Shown piece after piece: positions 8,953-16,704 of a stretch of 62,368 nucleotides of DNA. A model generated the notes under the pieces. It did not search any database. It saw nothing but the letters and a program-made list of their open reading frames with translations, and was not told the origin of the DNA. Positions within the stretch are counted from its first letter, which is position 1, and every line of letters starts with the position of its first letter. The position numbers and the translations under genes are program-made. The stretch spans positions 1 to 62,368 of the forward strand of contig CATKXR010000021.1 of assembly GCA_949840805.1 (NCBI GenBank), read 5' to 3'. The stretch comes from an uncultured Lachnospiraceae bacterium. Lineage in GTDB: Bacteria > Bacillota > Clostridia > Lachnospirales > Lachnospiraceae.

Positions 8953-10121
8953 ATCTTCGTCCATTCCTCCACTTGGTTTTCCGAACAGTTTCCTGTCTGA
9001 TTTGTCTTTTTTGCCGCGTCTTCGGACAGGGAATCCGTCAGCTTTAATACGCTGTCAATCACCTTGTCCATATCAAAATATTGATACTGTCCCAGTCTTC
9101 CGGCAAAAATGACATTTTTATCCTGGTCTGCCATCTTCCTGTATTTTTCATACAATGCATTGTTTTTTTCATTATTAACCGGATAGTACGGTTCATCGCC
9201 CGGTTTCCATGCGGCTGGATATTCCCTTGTGATCACGGTTTTCTCCGGGTTGCCTTTTCCGAAATGAAAATGTTTATGTTCCACAATCCTGGTATAAGGC
9301 GTATCCGCATCCGTATAATTCATCCCGGCCACGCCCTGATAATTTTCCATATTCAGCGTTTCCGTCTCAAAGCGCAGGCTCCGGTATTCCAGCGCGCCAA
9401 AGCAGTAATCATAATAAGCGTCAATAGAGCCGGTAAACACGATGCATCGGGCCTGGCTCTTATATTCTTCTCTATGTAACAGATAATCCGTGTTCAGCCT
9501 TACTTCGATTCCTGACAGCATCCGTTCCATCATGGCCGTATAGCCGTTTTCCGGGATTCCCTGATGCGGATGGTTGAAATAATTGTTATCATAGGTGAAG
9601 CGCACCGGAATCCTGCGGATAATAAAGGCCGGCAGTTCCCTGCAGCTTCTTCCCCATTGCTTTGCCGTATAGCCTTTGATCAGCTTCTCGTAAATGTCTT
9701 TTCCTGCCAGCCGGATTGCCTGTTCTTCCAGGTTCATCGGCTCTGCGATTCCTGCTTCCTTCACTTGCCTGCCGATCTCTCTTTTTGCCTCTTCCGGAGT
9801 TTTCACCCCCCAAAGCCGGTAAAAAGTATTCATGTTAAATGGGAGATTATATAATTCTCCTTTATAGTTCGCGATCGGGCAGTAGATAAAATGATTGAAC
9901 TTTGTAAACTGGTTTACAAATTCCCAGACTCTCTCGTTATCTGTGTGAAAAATGTGAGGACCATATTGATGCACTTCAATCCCGTCCATTTCCAGGCTGT
10001 AAACATTTCCTCCAATATGGCCTCTCTTATCAAGAACCATGCAGCGATATCCTCTTTCTGTCATAATTCTTGCAAATACCGCTCCCGCAAGCCCTGCCCC
10101 GACAATCAGATAATCGATCAT
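8949..10121 (-). CDS. glf: UDP-galactopyranose mutase
   Basis: A flavoenzyme converting UDP-galactopyranose to UDP-galactofuranose. The N-terminal FAD-binding motif is VGAGLAGAVFA, followed by KRGHIGGNVYS, GPHIFHT and a conserved late segment LGQYQYFDMD. Length is about 390 residues. The start at 10121 forms an ATGA overlap with the upstream gene; a longer reading frame adds 25 residues unlike the family. Together with galE it implies a galactofuranose-containing surface glycan. Confidence 0.96.
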   Translation of the reverse strand: MIDYLIVGAGLAGAVFARIMTERGYRCMVLDKRGHIGGNVYSLEMDGIEVHQYGPHIFHTDNERVWEFVNQFTKFNHFIYCPIANYKGELYNLPFNMNTFYRLWGVKTPEEAKREIGRQVKEAGIAEPMNLEEQAIRLAGKDIYEKLIKGYTAKQWGRSCRELPAFIIRRIPVRFTYDNNYFNHPHQGIPENGYTAMMERMLSGIEVRLNTDYLLHREEYKSQARCIVFTGSIDAYYDYCFGALEYRSLRFETETLNMENYQGVAGMNYTDADTPYTRIVEHKHFHFGKGNPEKTVITREYPAAWKPGDEPYYPVNNEKNNALYEKYRKMADQDKNVIFAGRLGQYQYFDMDKVIDSVLKLTDSLSEDAAKKTNQTGNCSENQVEEWTKI

Positions 10122-11518
10122 TCTTTGTCCCCTTCTGTCATGCCATTGATCATTTCCACGTTCTGTATCATGACCGGTATCTCCTTCTTCTGGCACAACT
10201 GCACCACTGAGCTCCAGTCTCCATAGTACGCATCCGCCACCTCAATAGCCCGGTCCAGATCCGCCGTGTCATCATAAATCCCCCACCCGGCCTCACGGTA
10301 TTCTCGTACAATCTCCTTATATTCTTCCCACAGCCGGGGCCTCATACTTTCGATGGTGGCCTTAATCAGCGGATGAGGCCTCCACAGCAGCGCCACCTCA
10401 TCCCGGTTCTCATAAAAAGCGCGGAATACATCCCGCATCTTTTGAAGCATCTTCTCGTTATGCTCCAACAGGGCCGTGACGCTGTTGTTATAAAAAATGA
10501 TTTTTTTCCGGCTTCCGTCTTCTTTCCGGATGATTTTCATCCATCCTTCCGGAATCTTCAAATCTTCTTTCTTTGTACTCAATACTTTATCTACCTTTGG
10601 CGACCCAATCCCAAGTATCTTGTTCTCCCAATATTTCCCGGCCGCTTTATCTCCCGGTCTCCCGGTATTTTCTCCTGCAGCAAACTCTGTCATTACCTGA
10701 ATATAGGCCTGCCGCATATTCTCCGACTGCACGATCACCCGATCTGCATAAATCACTCCCGGAACCGTGCAAAAGTGAGCCATTCCCTCCATGCTTTTTT
10801 TGTTTTCCAATTCCGGCTCCCCTATTATATAATAAGGTATGTATACTAAACATTCTGTAAACAGTTTCAAATTCCTGGCATAAAAAAACGGATGGACACT
10901 TGTCACATAATTACATTCATCATATGGATTATGGATAAATATCATATCCGGCTGTCTTTCTGCAAAATTATAATCCTCATACCAGGTTATCGGAACATAC
11001 TCCGGGTATTGGTCTCCTTCATAATGCATTTCCCGAAAGCTTCCGTCCGGATTTTTATCATAATATGGTATGGGAATCACATAAGCATCGCAATCCGGAT
11101 CCTCGTCTGCCGCTTTCCAGACGCTTTCTAAAGAATCCCACATGGATGCCTTATAGGGAAGAAAGACTGCTTCCACGCGGACTTTTATATCATGTTTCAC
11201 ACTGTTGGCAGCCTTGATCCATGCCTTGTGCAGATTTTTACAGACCCTGGATGCGTTTACTCCTTTTATCCGGCTGATCTCTGTATATGCCTGGTAAACC
11301 GCCTCGCAATAATCCTCTAAATACGAAACGGTCACAAACCCTTCTCCTTCAACCGCTTCGATGGTTTCCCCCAGTTCAATGGCGCTTTCCTGGCACTGGG
11401 ACAACAAATCAAGGGCATTTTTATACTGCCCTTTTTCAATGGCATGTTTTATCCCGTCATGAACATTATCCAATAACCGGATAATCTGCTCCGCCTGGTG
11501 CTTATGCGCCTTTTTCAT
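10118..11518 (-). CDS. CDP-glycerol glycerophosphotransferase-like protein
   Basis: A 466-residue protein. The N-terminal 120 residues are helical. The remainder looks like a GT-B-type domain related to CDP-glycerol glycerophosphotransferases (TagB/TagF type): VEAVFLPYKASMWDSL, VIPIPYYD, then LLWRPHPL and a YYGDWSSV motif matching the family's GD-SS signature. It probably decorates the glycan with glycerol phosphate or a related group, but the substrate is inferred. It is the first gene after the promoter region at 11.52-11.78 kb. AAGGAG lies about 11 bases before its ATG. Confidence 0.7.
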   Translation of the reverse strand: MKKAHKHQAEQIIRLLDNVHDGIKHAIEKGQYKNALDLLSQCQESAIELGETIEAVEGEGFVTVSYLEDYCEAVYQAYTEISRIKGVNASRVCKNLHKAWIKAANSVKHDIKVRVEAVFLPYKASMWDSLESVWKAADEDPDCDAYVIPIPYYDKNPDGSFREMHYEGDQYPEYVPITWYEDYNFAERQPDMIFIHNPYDECNYVTSVHPFFYARNLKLFTECLVYIPYYIIGEPELENKKSMEGMAHFCTVPGVIYADRVIVQSENMRQAYIQVMTEFAAGENTGRPGDKAAGKYWENKILGIGSPKVDKVLSTKKEDLKIPEGWMKIIRKEDGSRKKIIFYNNSVTALLEHNEKMLQKMRDVFRAFYENRDEVALLWRPHPLIKATIESMRPRLWEEYKEIVREYREAGWGIYDDTADLDRAIEVADAYYGDWSSVVQLCQKKEIPVMIQNVEMINGMTEGDKE

Positions 11519-11601
11519 GGTCTCTTCTTCTCCTTAATAATAAGAAATATTGGTCATCCGGACGGATGATGCAGATCTTTCTGCTTCGCTCCCTGCTACG
11601 T

Positions 11602-11622
11602 CATAATTCCTGCGGAATTATG
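11602..11622. repeat. Perfect 21-bp palindrome, 9-bp arms
   Basis: CATAATTCC and GGAATTATG flank a 3-base spacer. It lies between the TnpB-like gene and the glycan operon and overlaps the candidate -10 box. It could be an operator, an RNA hairpin in a guide RNA following the TnpB-like gene, or a transposon end. No T-run follows, so it is unlikely to be a terminator. Confidence 0.7.
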
Positions 11623-11646
11623 TTCACAAGGTCCTGGCCTATCCAA
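11617..11646 (-). promoter_or_regulatory. Candidate glycan-operon promoter
   Basis: On the minus strand, TTGGAT (11646-11641) and CATAAT (11622-11617) are separated by 18 bp, a reasonable sigma-A-type pair upstream of the glycan operon. The -10 lies inside a perfect palindrome, so occupancy of that palindrome would block the promoter. The prediction is by eye only. Confidence 0.4.
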
Positions 11647-11778
11647 TGCGCGGACGTTTTGATCCGCCTTCTAATGCCGTTCCATTTCTTTTTATATCAG
11701 GAACAGATATCCCGGTCCTTTCGGTCAAATAAAGTCTGGAATTCCCGCCTTTACTTATCCGGCTATCTGCTCTTATGA

Positions 11779-13098
11779 TCAAAATTTTTGAATATCCCGG
11801 GAGTTTTCTCCTCTTTTTTTTGCGTTTTTCGCTGCGTTTTCTTTGATCTCTGTCTCGTATCCGCATTGTTTGCAGACAAATATGCCGTCTTTTTTATTTC
11901 CCTGCGCTCCGCATTGGCTGCACTCATTGCTGATGTCTTTTCCAAACACCTCTGAAATCTTCACGGATTGTTCCCTGCATTTTAACAGAAGCCGTTCCCG
12001 TATATAGCCTCTCTGCCACATGGAGGAATAATAGTTGATCCTTTTTCCTTTCCCGGCAGACCCGGAATTCGGAAACCTGGGCAAATAGATGATGGAAGGT
12101 TTTTCTTCTCTTAAAAAACGGTTCAGCTCCTGGTTAATATAGCTGTGAAGCTGTTCTTCCAGTTTCTTTTTTTTGGCATAATACTTTTTCCTTCCGGGAT
12201 TTGCCGCCTTGTTGCAGTTGTATACTGCATTTTGGCTGCGGAGCCAGTCTGAAAGCTCTTTTTGATAAACCCCGAATGCCTCTCCGTATTGATGTCCCTG
12301 ATCTGTCACAATCATAGCCGTCATGCCGACGGATATTCCCACATGCCTGTCATAGTCCTCATGTTTCTTTGCGGCAACATCAACGGGAATCTGAAGTTCG
12401 ATCCTGCTTTCTTCCGGGATTAAACGGATATAAAGCTGCCTTAAATAACTGTTATTGTCTGTGAGCGGGATGAATATCCTCTTCCGTTTTTCTTTTACGG
12501 AAATATAAATCCCCTGATCCTTGTAGCGGTAAGCCCTCTCTGTAATGGAAAACCCTTCCAGCTTCTCCGTATGGGGCTGCTTATGGCACTTTCTCACCTG
12601 CCTCCGAAGATAATTCTCCATTTTATGGGTATCCACCTTTGACGCCAGCAAATCGTACTGCCGTCGTACCTCTCCCGGAAGATTGAGCGGTGAGCCGTTT
12701 AACGCAGATTCAAAAGCATTATTTACCTTTAAGAGATATCTCAGGAAATGCTTTTCCTCATCGGACAATTTTTCATTGCCGTTCACCGCCTTGAGAATGT
12801 CTGCTTTTGTCTTTGTCCAATGGCTTTTGACAGCGCCTAAGGCATCAAAAACCGCAAGATAAAAGTATACGGAAGGCAGCCCCAATCCTTCCCTCAAACC
12901 GCTGCGGGTCATTTCATTTTGAATGGTATAGCCGGGATAAAGCTTTGCCAGGCTTTTGATTCCGCTGTAACGCTGGTACACATAATTCTTTACCTTGGCG
13001 TAATCTCCTGCGATCTCCAGCAATTTTTTCATATCTTCATCAGAGATTGGATACTTATTATACTGGCGGACAATCTTGCATATGGTTTCAGATGACAT
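11779..13098 (-). CDS. TnpB-family protein with degenerate RuvC site (TldR-like)
   Basis: A 439-residue protein of the IS200/IS605 TnpB (Cas12-ancestor) group. Landmarks are the RuvC-I region VGISVG at 253-258, RuvC-II IYLPRF at 337-342, the bridging MWQRGYIRERL at 360-370, a zinc ribbon with C393/C396 and C409/C412, and RuvC-III KENAAKN at 419-425. The catalytic Asp, Glu and Asp of active TnpB appear replaced by S256, P340 and K419, while the zinc ribbon and framework are intact. This matches the pattern of nuclease-dead TnpB-like repressors (TldR). No TnpA transposase is adjacent. A decayed transposon gene is the alternative, but the frame is full-length and uninterrupted. Confidence 0.8.
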   Translation of the reverse strand: MSSETICKIVRQYNKYPISDEDMKKLLEIAGDYAKVKNYVYQRYSGIKSLAKLYPGYTIQNEMTRSGLREGLGLPSVYFYLAVFDALGAVKSHWTKTKADILKAVNGNEKLSDEEKHFLRYLLKVNNAFESALNGSPLNLPGEVRRQYDLLASKVDTHKMENYLRRQVRKCHKQPHTEKLEGFSITERAYRYKDQGIYISVKEKRKRIFIPLTDNNSYLRQLYIRLIPEESRIELQIPVDVAAKKHEDYDRHVGISVGMTAMIVTDQGHQYGEAFGVYQKELSDWLRSQNAVYNCNKAANPGRKKYYAKKKKLEEQLHSYINQELNRFLREEKPSIIYLPRFPNSGSAGKGKRINYYSSMWQRGYIRERLLLKCREQSVKISEVFGKDISNECSQCGAQGNKKDGIFVCKQCGYETEIKENAAKNAKKRGENSRDIQKF

Positions 13099-13132
13099 TC
13101 TTTTTCCCTTGGTTGAGCCAAAAATACCATTT

Positions 13133-13300
13133 CCAAAATGTATAGGTTTTAGTAATGGAATCTTTATTATGTTCTTATTGCAATTCCAGCTATATTCTAA
13201 TATATTATCGTCAAAAACTCAATAAACTTAATTGTTTTTTCTATGGATTTTTACCCATTATTTTTCATCTGATTTTATTACCAAAACCTATACCTTTTGG
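13133..13300. mobile_element. 168-bp AT-rich element with 30-bp terminal inverted repeats
   Basis: The ends 13133-13162 and 13271-13300 are inverted repeats matching at 26 of 30 positions and starting CCAAAA-GTATAGGTTTT. The interior is AT-rich and non-coding. The form is that of a MITE or a symmetric regulatory element. No convincing target-site duplication was found. A further partial copy of the repeat (TATAGGTTTT) follows at 13301-13310 and forms a tight hairpin with the right end. Confidence 0.6.
13194..13222 (-). promoter_or_regulatory. Promoter for the TnpB-like gene
   Basis: On the minus strand, TTGAGT (13222-13217) and TAGAAT (13199-13194) are 17 bp apart. The pair lies inside the inverted-repeat-bounded element and points toward the TnpB-like gene, giving a leader of roughly 90 bases that crosses the left inverted repeat. 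Confidence 0.55.
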
Positions 13301-13310
13301 TATAGGTTTT
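13283..13310. repeat. 12-bp-arm inverted repeat with 4-base loop
   Basis: AAAACCTATACC and GGTATAGGTTTT flank TTTT. It lies just past the DUF2809 stop and could act as a weak terminator for the lysozyme-RT-DUF2809 operon, though a long U-tract is absent. The right arm of the adjacent 168-bp element overlaps its left arm. Confidence 0.6.
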
Positions 13311-13353
13311 CCCGATCTCTCCTATTAAAAAGCATACCCTGCCGTTTCCCTTT

Positions 13354-13767
13354 CTATCGTGGCTTTTGCCTGCTCCTCCCAATACCAATTCCCCCACAGA
13401 CGAGCGCCGCCCCGATCCCATAACACATCACGTCCAGCACATCCCCTGTGGACCCTAAAAGTATTCCCAAAAGGCTGTTTTTTGCAATGCCCAGCCTGTC
13501 ACATAGTTCCATATACTGCAGAATCTCTGCCGTGGTTCCCAGTACAAACAATCCCGCCGGGAGAAGAAAACCCCTTTCCGGCAAAACAATCCGTATCACA
13601 CAATACAAAAAAGGAATAACCAGCACATCCCCCATATAAGAGCGGATAAACCCCTTTCCGTATAAACCGATCATCAGCTCTGCCAAAAACAAAACAGCCG
13701 CAAAGGCCGCCATCCAGATCCTTTCATAACTTTTTTTCATCATCCTTTTTTCCATCCTCATCCGCAC
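13354..13767 (-). CDS. DUF2809 membrane protein
   Basis: A hydrophobic protein of up to 137 residues with four predicted membrane segments. It carries the DUF2809 pattern: YGKGFIRSYMGDVLVIP, then TAEILQYM and a late GSTGDVLDVMCYGIGA. The function of the family is unknown. The start is uncertain: several in-frame starts (13767, 13761, 13755, 13743, 13740) lie within the end of the upstream reverse transcriptase gene, so translation is probably coupled to it. It is the last gene of the lysozyme-RT operon. Confidence 0.8.
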   Translation of the reverse strand: MRMRMEKRMMKKSYERIWMAAFAAVLFLAELMIGLYGKGFIRSYMGDVLVIPFLYCVIRIVLPERGFLLPAGLFVLGTTAEILQYMELCDRLGIAKNSLLGILLGSTGDVLDVMCYGIGAALVCGGIGIGRSRQKPR

Positions 13768-14932
13768 CCTGTAAAAGTTGCTCTCTCAGCCATTTTTCTG
13801 CTTCCGCAAACCAGACGTCTTCCGGGCAGGTAAGGCGCACATAATTTACTTTTCCCAAAAGACTGTGAAGGACAGGCGCCCTCCGGCATTGGCTTCCTCT
13901 CTGGCTGCCGTTTTGGCTGTCCTCCTCTCTGTTTGGAAACGTCTTTTGTTCCCGGACGTGCCGAATATGTTCTTCAACTCCGAATTTTCTGCAGTAATAG
14001 ATCTCCTGCCGCAGCCTCCTGCGGTATTCTCTGGAGGGCTGTACCTTTTCATTGACCACCAGTCCTGTCACAGTCTGCCTGGACGCTTTTGAGAGAATCC
14101 TCGTCTTTTTCCGATTCAGTTCAAATCCCATGACGCCTAAGAAACCTTCCGTCTTTTTCATCGTCTCTCCCGGGTCAAAGCAGCCGGAAAAGGTCAGATC
14201 GTCGCAATAGCGGCTATAAACAATCTCTCTGCACCTGCACCACTTTTCCATGTGTTCGTCAAAAGGCTTCATCACAAGATTGGAAACCGCCGGCGATGTA
14301 GGCGCTCCCTGGGGCAGATATTCCCCGCAGCAGCACAGGCTGGCAAGCAGGTTTCCGACTGCCGGGGGGAAATACCTCACGGAAAAAACATGATGCAGGA
14401 CCATGGGAAAGGTAATATTTCCAAAAAAATTCTCAATATCCAGTTTCAACACCAACGGCTTATTTCTGTGGGCAGATGCATTCTCCACTGTGCCGCACAG
14501 AGCACCGCCATCTCCTTTTTTGTGATATGCCGCCGCCCGGTCTGATAGGGAAAGGCCCTCCAGCACATGATGAAGAAGATTTTTCTGTACATATTTTAAC
14601 AGTGGGTCCGGAGCCTTAAGGACGCGGAATCCCCCGCCCTTTTTTGGAATCCGGATTTTTTCATAATGCTTTTCCGTATGGTTGCTGAGAGCGTACAGGC
14701 AGGAAAGAACCTTCTCATCAGGCCAGTCATTGTCGCCTAACAGGCGAAATGAAAGAATCATCTGACTGTAATGAGCCCATGTGCAGTATTTCCACAGATC
14801 TTGCCGGGCCGCGCGGCCCGGCATCTCTCCTGCCGCTTCCTGTGCTGGCCTCTCTTCCGCTTTCTGTCCTGATTCCCCGCCGGCTTTTTCCTGGCTTTTT
14901 ACAAAAACCCCCATATCATTTTTTCCATCCAT
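13724..14932 (-). CDS. Retron-type reverse transcriptase
   Basis: A 402-residue RNA-directed DNA polymerase. The first 45 residues are charged and low in complexity. The RT domain then shows IPKKGGGFR, the retron region-X NAxxH pattern (NASAH), the first catalytic segment LKLDIENFFGNI, QGAPTSPAVSNL, the YCDD active site in YSRYCDDLTFSG, and the retron region-Y VTG in TVTGLVVN. The C-terminal LLGKVNYVR also matches retron RTs. It overlaps the lysozyme gene by 17 bp, leaving no room for the msr-msd RNA normally just upstream of a retron RT. It may be a domesticated chromosomal RT. Confidence 0.88.
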   Translation of the reverse strand: MDGKNDMGVFVKSQEKAGGESGQKAEERPAQEAAGEMPGRAARQDLWKYCTWAHYSQMILSFRLLGDNDWPDEKVLSCLYALSNHTEKHYEKIRIPKKGGGFRVLKAPDPLLKYVQKNLLHHVLEGLSLSDRAAAYHKKGDGGALCGTVENASAHRNKPLVLKLDIENFFGNITFPMVLHHVFSVRYFPPAVGNLLASLCCCGEYLPQGAPTSPAVSNLVMKPFDEHMEKWCRCREIVYSRYCDDLTFSGCFDPGETMKKTEGFLGVMGFELNRKKTRILSKASRQTVTGLVVNEKVQPSREYRRRLRQEIYYCRKFGVEEHIRHVREQKTFPNREEDSQNGSQRGSQCRRAPVLHSLLGKVNYVRLTCPEDVWFAEAEKWLREQLLQGADEDGKKDDEKKL

Positions 14933-15737
14933 CTTCCGCTCTTTCCTCTTTCCTATCCGCCGCAGCTTTTATCTCGCGAATATTGGGAACTAAAAAATCT
15001 TCTATTTTTTCCCGGCCGCCAAAAAATACATTCCGGTCAATATATTTCTCATCTCCCGAATAGCCGTCCATCACCGCAGTATCCGAATATTGCCAGAATT
15101 CCCATCTGCCCCCCATCTCCAGACCAGGCGGAAAATATACATTCCGGATCCAGAGAGGATACTGGTCAAACTCCTTCTTTATATATCTGCCATAAACCGG
15201 ACGGGTTGTGTAAATGACAGGCTTTACCCCATACTGTCCTTCCAATATTTCCAGAAATTCCCTGAGCTGCCTGACTACCTGTCCCCGGTCGGGAGGATGT
15301 GTTCTTTTGTCTCCATAATATTCCACATCCACCACCGGGGCCAGCTTCCCGGAAAGATCCCCCACAGTATCCATAAATAACGCTGCCTGGGATTCTGCGT
15401 CACTGTCAAAGCTGAAAAAATGGTACGCCCCCAGCCAAAGCTCTGTCTGTCCCGCCGCCGTCCAGTTCTCCTGAAATTTTTCATCGACATGCCCGCTGCC
15501 TTCCGTAGCTTTGATATAAGCAAAATCAATATCCTGCCCTGCCAGGTTTTCCCAGTCAATATCCCCCTGATAATGGGACACATCCACTCCCTGGACCGGA
15601 TAAGCCGCCGCAATCAGAGGATTGATACAAAGCTTCTTTGTTGCCACAAGAAAAAGAAACAAGGCCATTCCCGGCAAAATGGAAAAAAGTGCAGTCTTTT
15701 TCCGTTTTTTCCCTTTATTGGCGTCTCTGGTTTCCAT
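14916..15737 (-). CDS. Membrane-anchored GH25 lysozyme
   Basis: A glycoside hydrolase family 25 (muramidase) protein of 273 residues. After a basic N-terminus a single membrane segment (about residues 18-35) anchors the enzyme outside the cell. The catalytic domain shows GVDVSHYQGDIDW, FAYIKATEG, the active-site VVDVEYYG (DxE) and WEFWQYSD. It should cleave peptidoglycan glycan strands. The ATG at 15737 is preceded by GAGGGG; a GTG 12 bases earlier is less likely. It is first in an overlapping operon with the reverse transcriptase and DUF2809, an unusual partnership. Confidence 0.93.
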   Translation of the reverse strand: METRDANKGKKRKKTALFSILPGMALFLFLVATKKLCINPLIAAAYPVQGVDVSHYQGDIDWENLAGQDIDFAYIKATEGSGHVDEKFQENWTAAGQTELWLGAYHFFSFDSDAESQAALFMDTVGDLSGKLAPVVDVEYYGDKRTHPPDRGQVVRQLREFLEILEGQYGVKPVIYTTRPVYGRYIKKEFDQYPLWIRNVYFPPGLEMGGRWEFWQYSDTAVMDGYSGDEKYIDRNVFFGGREKIEDFLVPNIREIKAAADRKEERAEDGWKK

Positions 15738-15836
15738 AGTTCCCCTCACTCACATACACAACCATATCAGCATCCTGCCATCCGGGCTTATCTTCAGCCT
15801 GTAAATCTGAAATAAATTTTCCCTGATTCCAAAACA

Positions 15837-15864
15837 GGGTTCTTTCTCATTCAAGAAAGAACCC
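15837..15864 (-). terminator. Terminator after the Rpn-like remnant
   Basis: A 10-bp perfect stem, GGGTTCTTTC and GAAAGAACCC, with an 8-base loop, followed on the minus strand by TGTTTTGG. It lies between the decayed Rpn-like gene and the lysozyme operon. Confidence 0.65.
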
Positions 15865-15889
15865 AAATAAACTTTACGATTACTTGCTG

Positions 15890-16687
15890 CTATGCAAGTG
15901 CACCAGCTTCCTCGCTCCACGAACGGATCATATCCACCGGCAGTTCCAGTATCTCCGCTATCTCCTCATAAGAAGCTCCCCGTCTCCGCATATTGGATGC
16001 TGTTTTTCTCGCACGGCCCAGATCGCCTTCTTCACGGCCTTTTTCACGGCCTTCTTCACGGATCATCTGCAACGTCTCTGCCTCATTATATTCTGTGATA
16101 CACATATCTTTCACCTCCGCCCTGTGACCAGCCAAAAACTCCCGGATCTCGAAATCCTCCGGCATATTTTGGATTGCCTTGTCTACTGCCTCTTCGATTC
16201 CCATAGACATCTGCCCCTTGCGGATCTCCTTTATCAACCATGCATATTCCTTTAACGGTCTGCAGGAAGACAAGAGGCTTTTGTCTTCCCCATAATTGAT
16301 GTTAACCATCCGAACCCTCACCTCGATATCTGCCTTCTCCGGATTTCCCTCCCGGGCAAATGCATCACTCAGCTTGAGAACCTGGTCGTCCTCCTCTCCT
16401 GACGGCGGCACATCTCCTTTAAAAAGACAAAAACGGCAGCACTTACCTGGATACCGCAGACCGCGCAGGGGTACCAGACGCCGGCATGGCCGGCGGGATG
16501 CACATGAAATGTGCGGATGTACCTTGGAGCGGGCTGCGGACTTTCCTGCATCTTCTGTTTTCCGGACGGCGACTCGCCGCCCGCTCAAAGTCCTGTAATG
16601 TCTGTCTTCCATCCATCCCATACTCTGATTTGTCTGCTGCCGCTTCTGCCTGTTCCCCATTGTAACATATCCGGCTTCAAATGACAA
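15890..16687 (-). pseudogene. Decayed Rpn/PD-(D/E)XK nuclease family gene
   Basis: The C-terminal half (residues about 100-265) matches Rpn/YhgA-like proteins common in Clostridia: VLKLSDAF, VRMVNINYG, CRPLKEYAWLIKEIRK, then HRAEVKDMCITEYNEAE and a basic-acidic tail. The N-terminal half, where the PD-(D/E)XK catalytic core should lie, is arginine/cysteine-rich and unlike the family, suggesting frameshift or recombination damage. Members are often annotated as transposase-like recombination-promoting nucleases. A genuine short protein from an internal start cannot be excluded. Confidence 0.6.
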
Positions 16688-16704
16688 ACGATTCCGGGCT
16701 GTTT

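Larger units (their letters stand above)
11554..11667 (-). ncRNA. Possible guide-RNA-like hairpin region 3' of the TnpB-like gene
   Basis: TnpB guide RNAs normally arise from the 3' end of tnpB and the adjacent element end. Downstream of this stop are three short stems: GCGGA/TCCGC (11667-11650), the 9-bp palindrome (11622-11602) and TCATCCG/CGGATGA (11569-11554). The structure is suggestive only. No guide boundary or covariance evidence is available. Confidence 0.3.

Noticed and set aside
13130..13303. Target-site duplication around the 168-bp element
   Set aside because: The flanking bases (TTT and TAT) do not match, so insertion by transposition is not shown.
13098..13353. TnpA (Y1 transposase) partner or IS200/IS605 left end
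   Set aside because: No ORF or recognisable Y1 motif was found; only the inverted-repeat element is there.
15738..15889. Possible msr-msd RNA upstream of the lysozyme-RT operon
   Set aside because: The gap is only 150 bp, its one clear hairpin is the terminator of the Rpn-like remnant, and no flanking a1/a2 repeat pair was seen.
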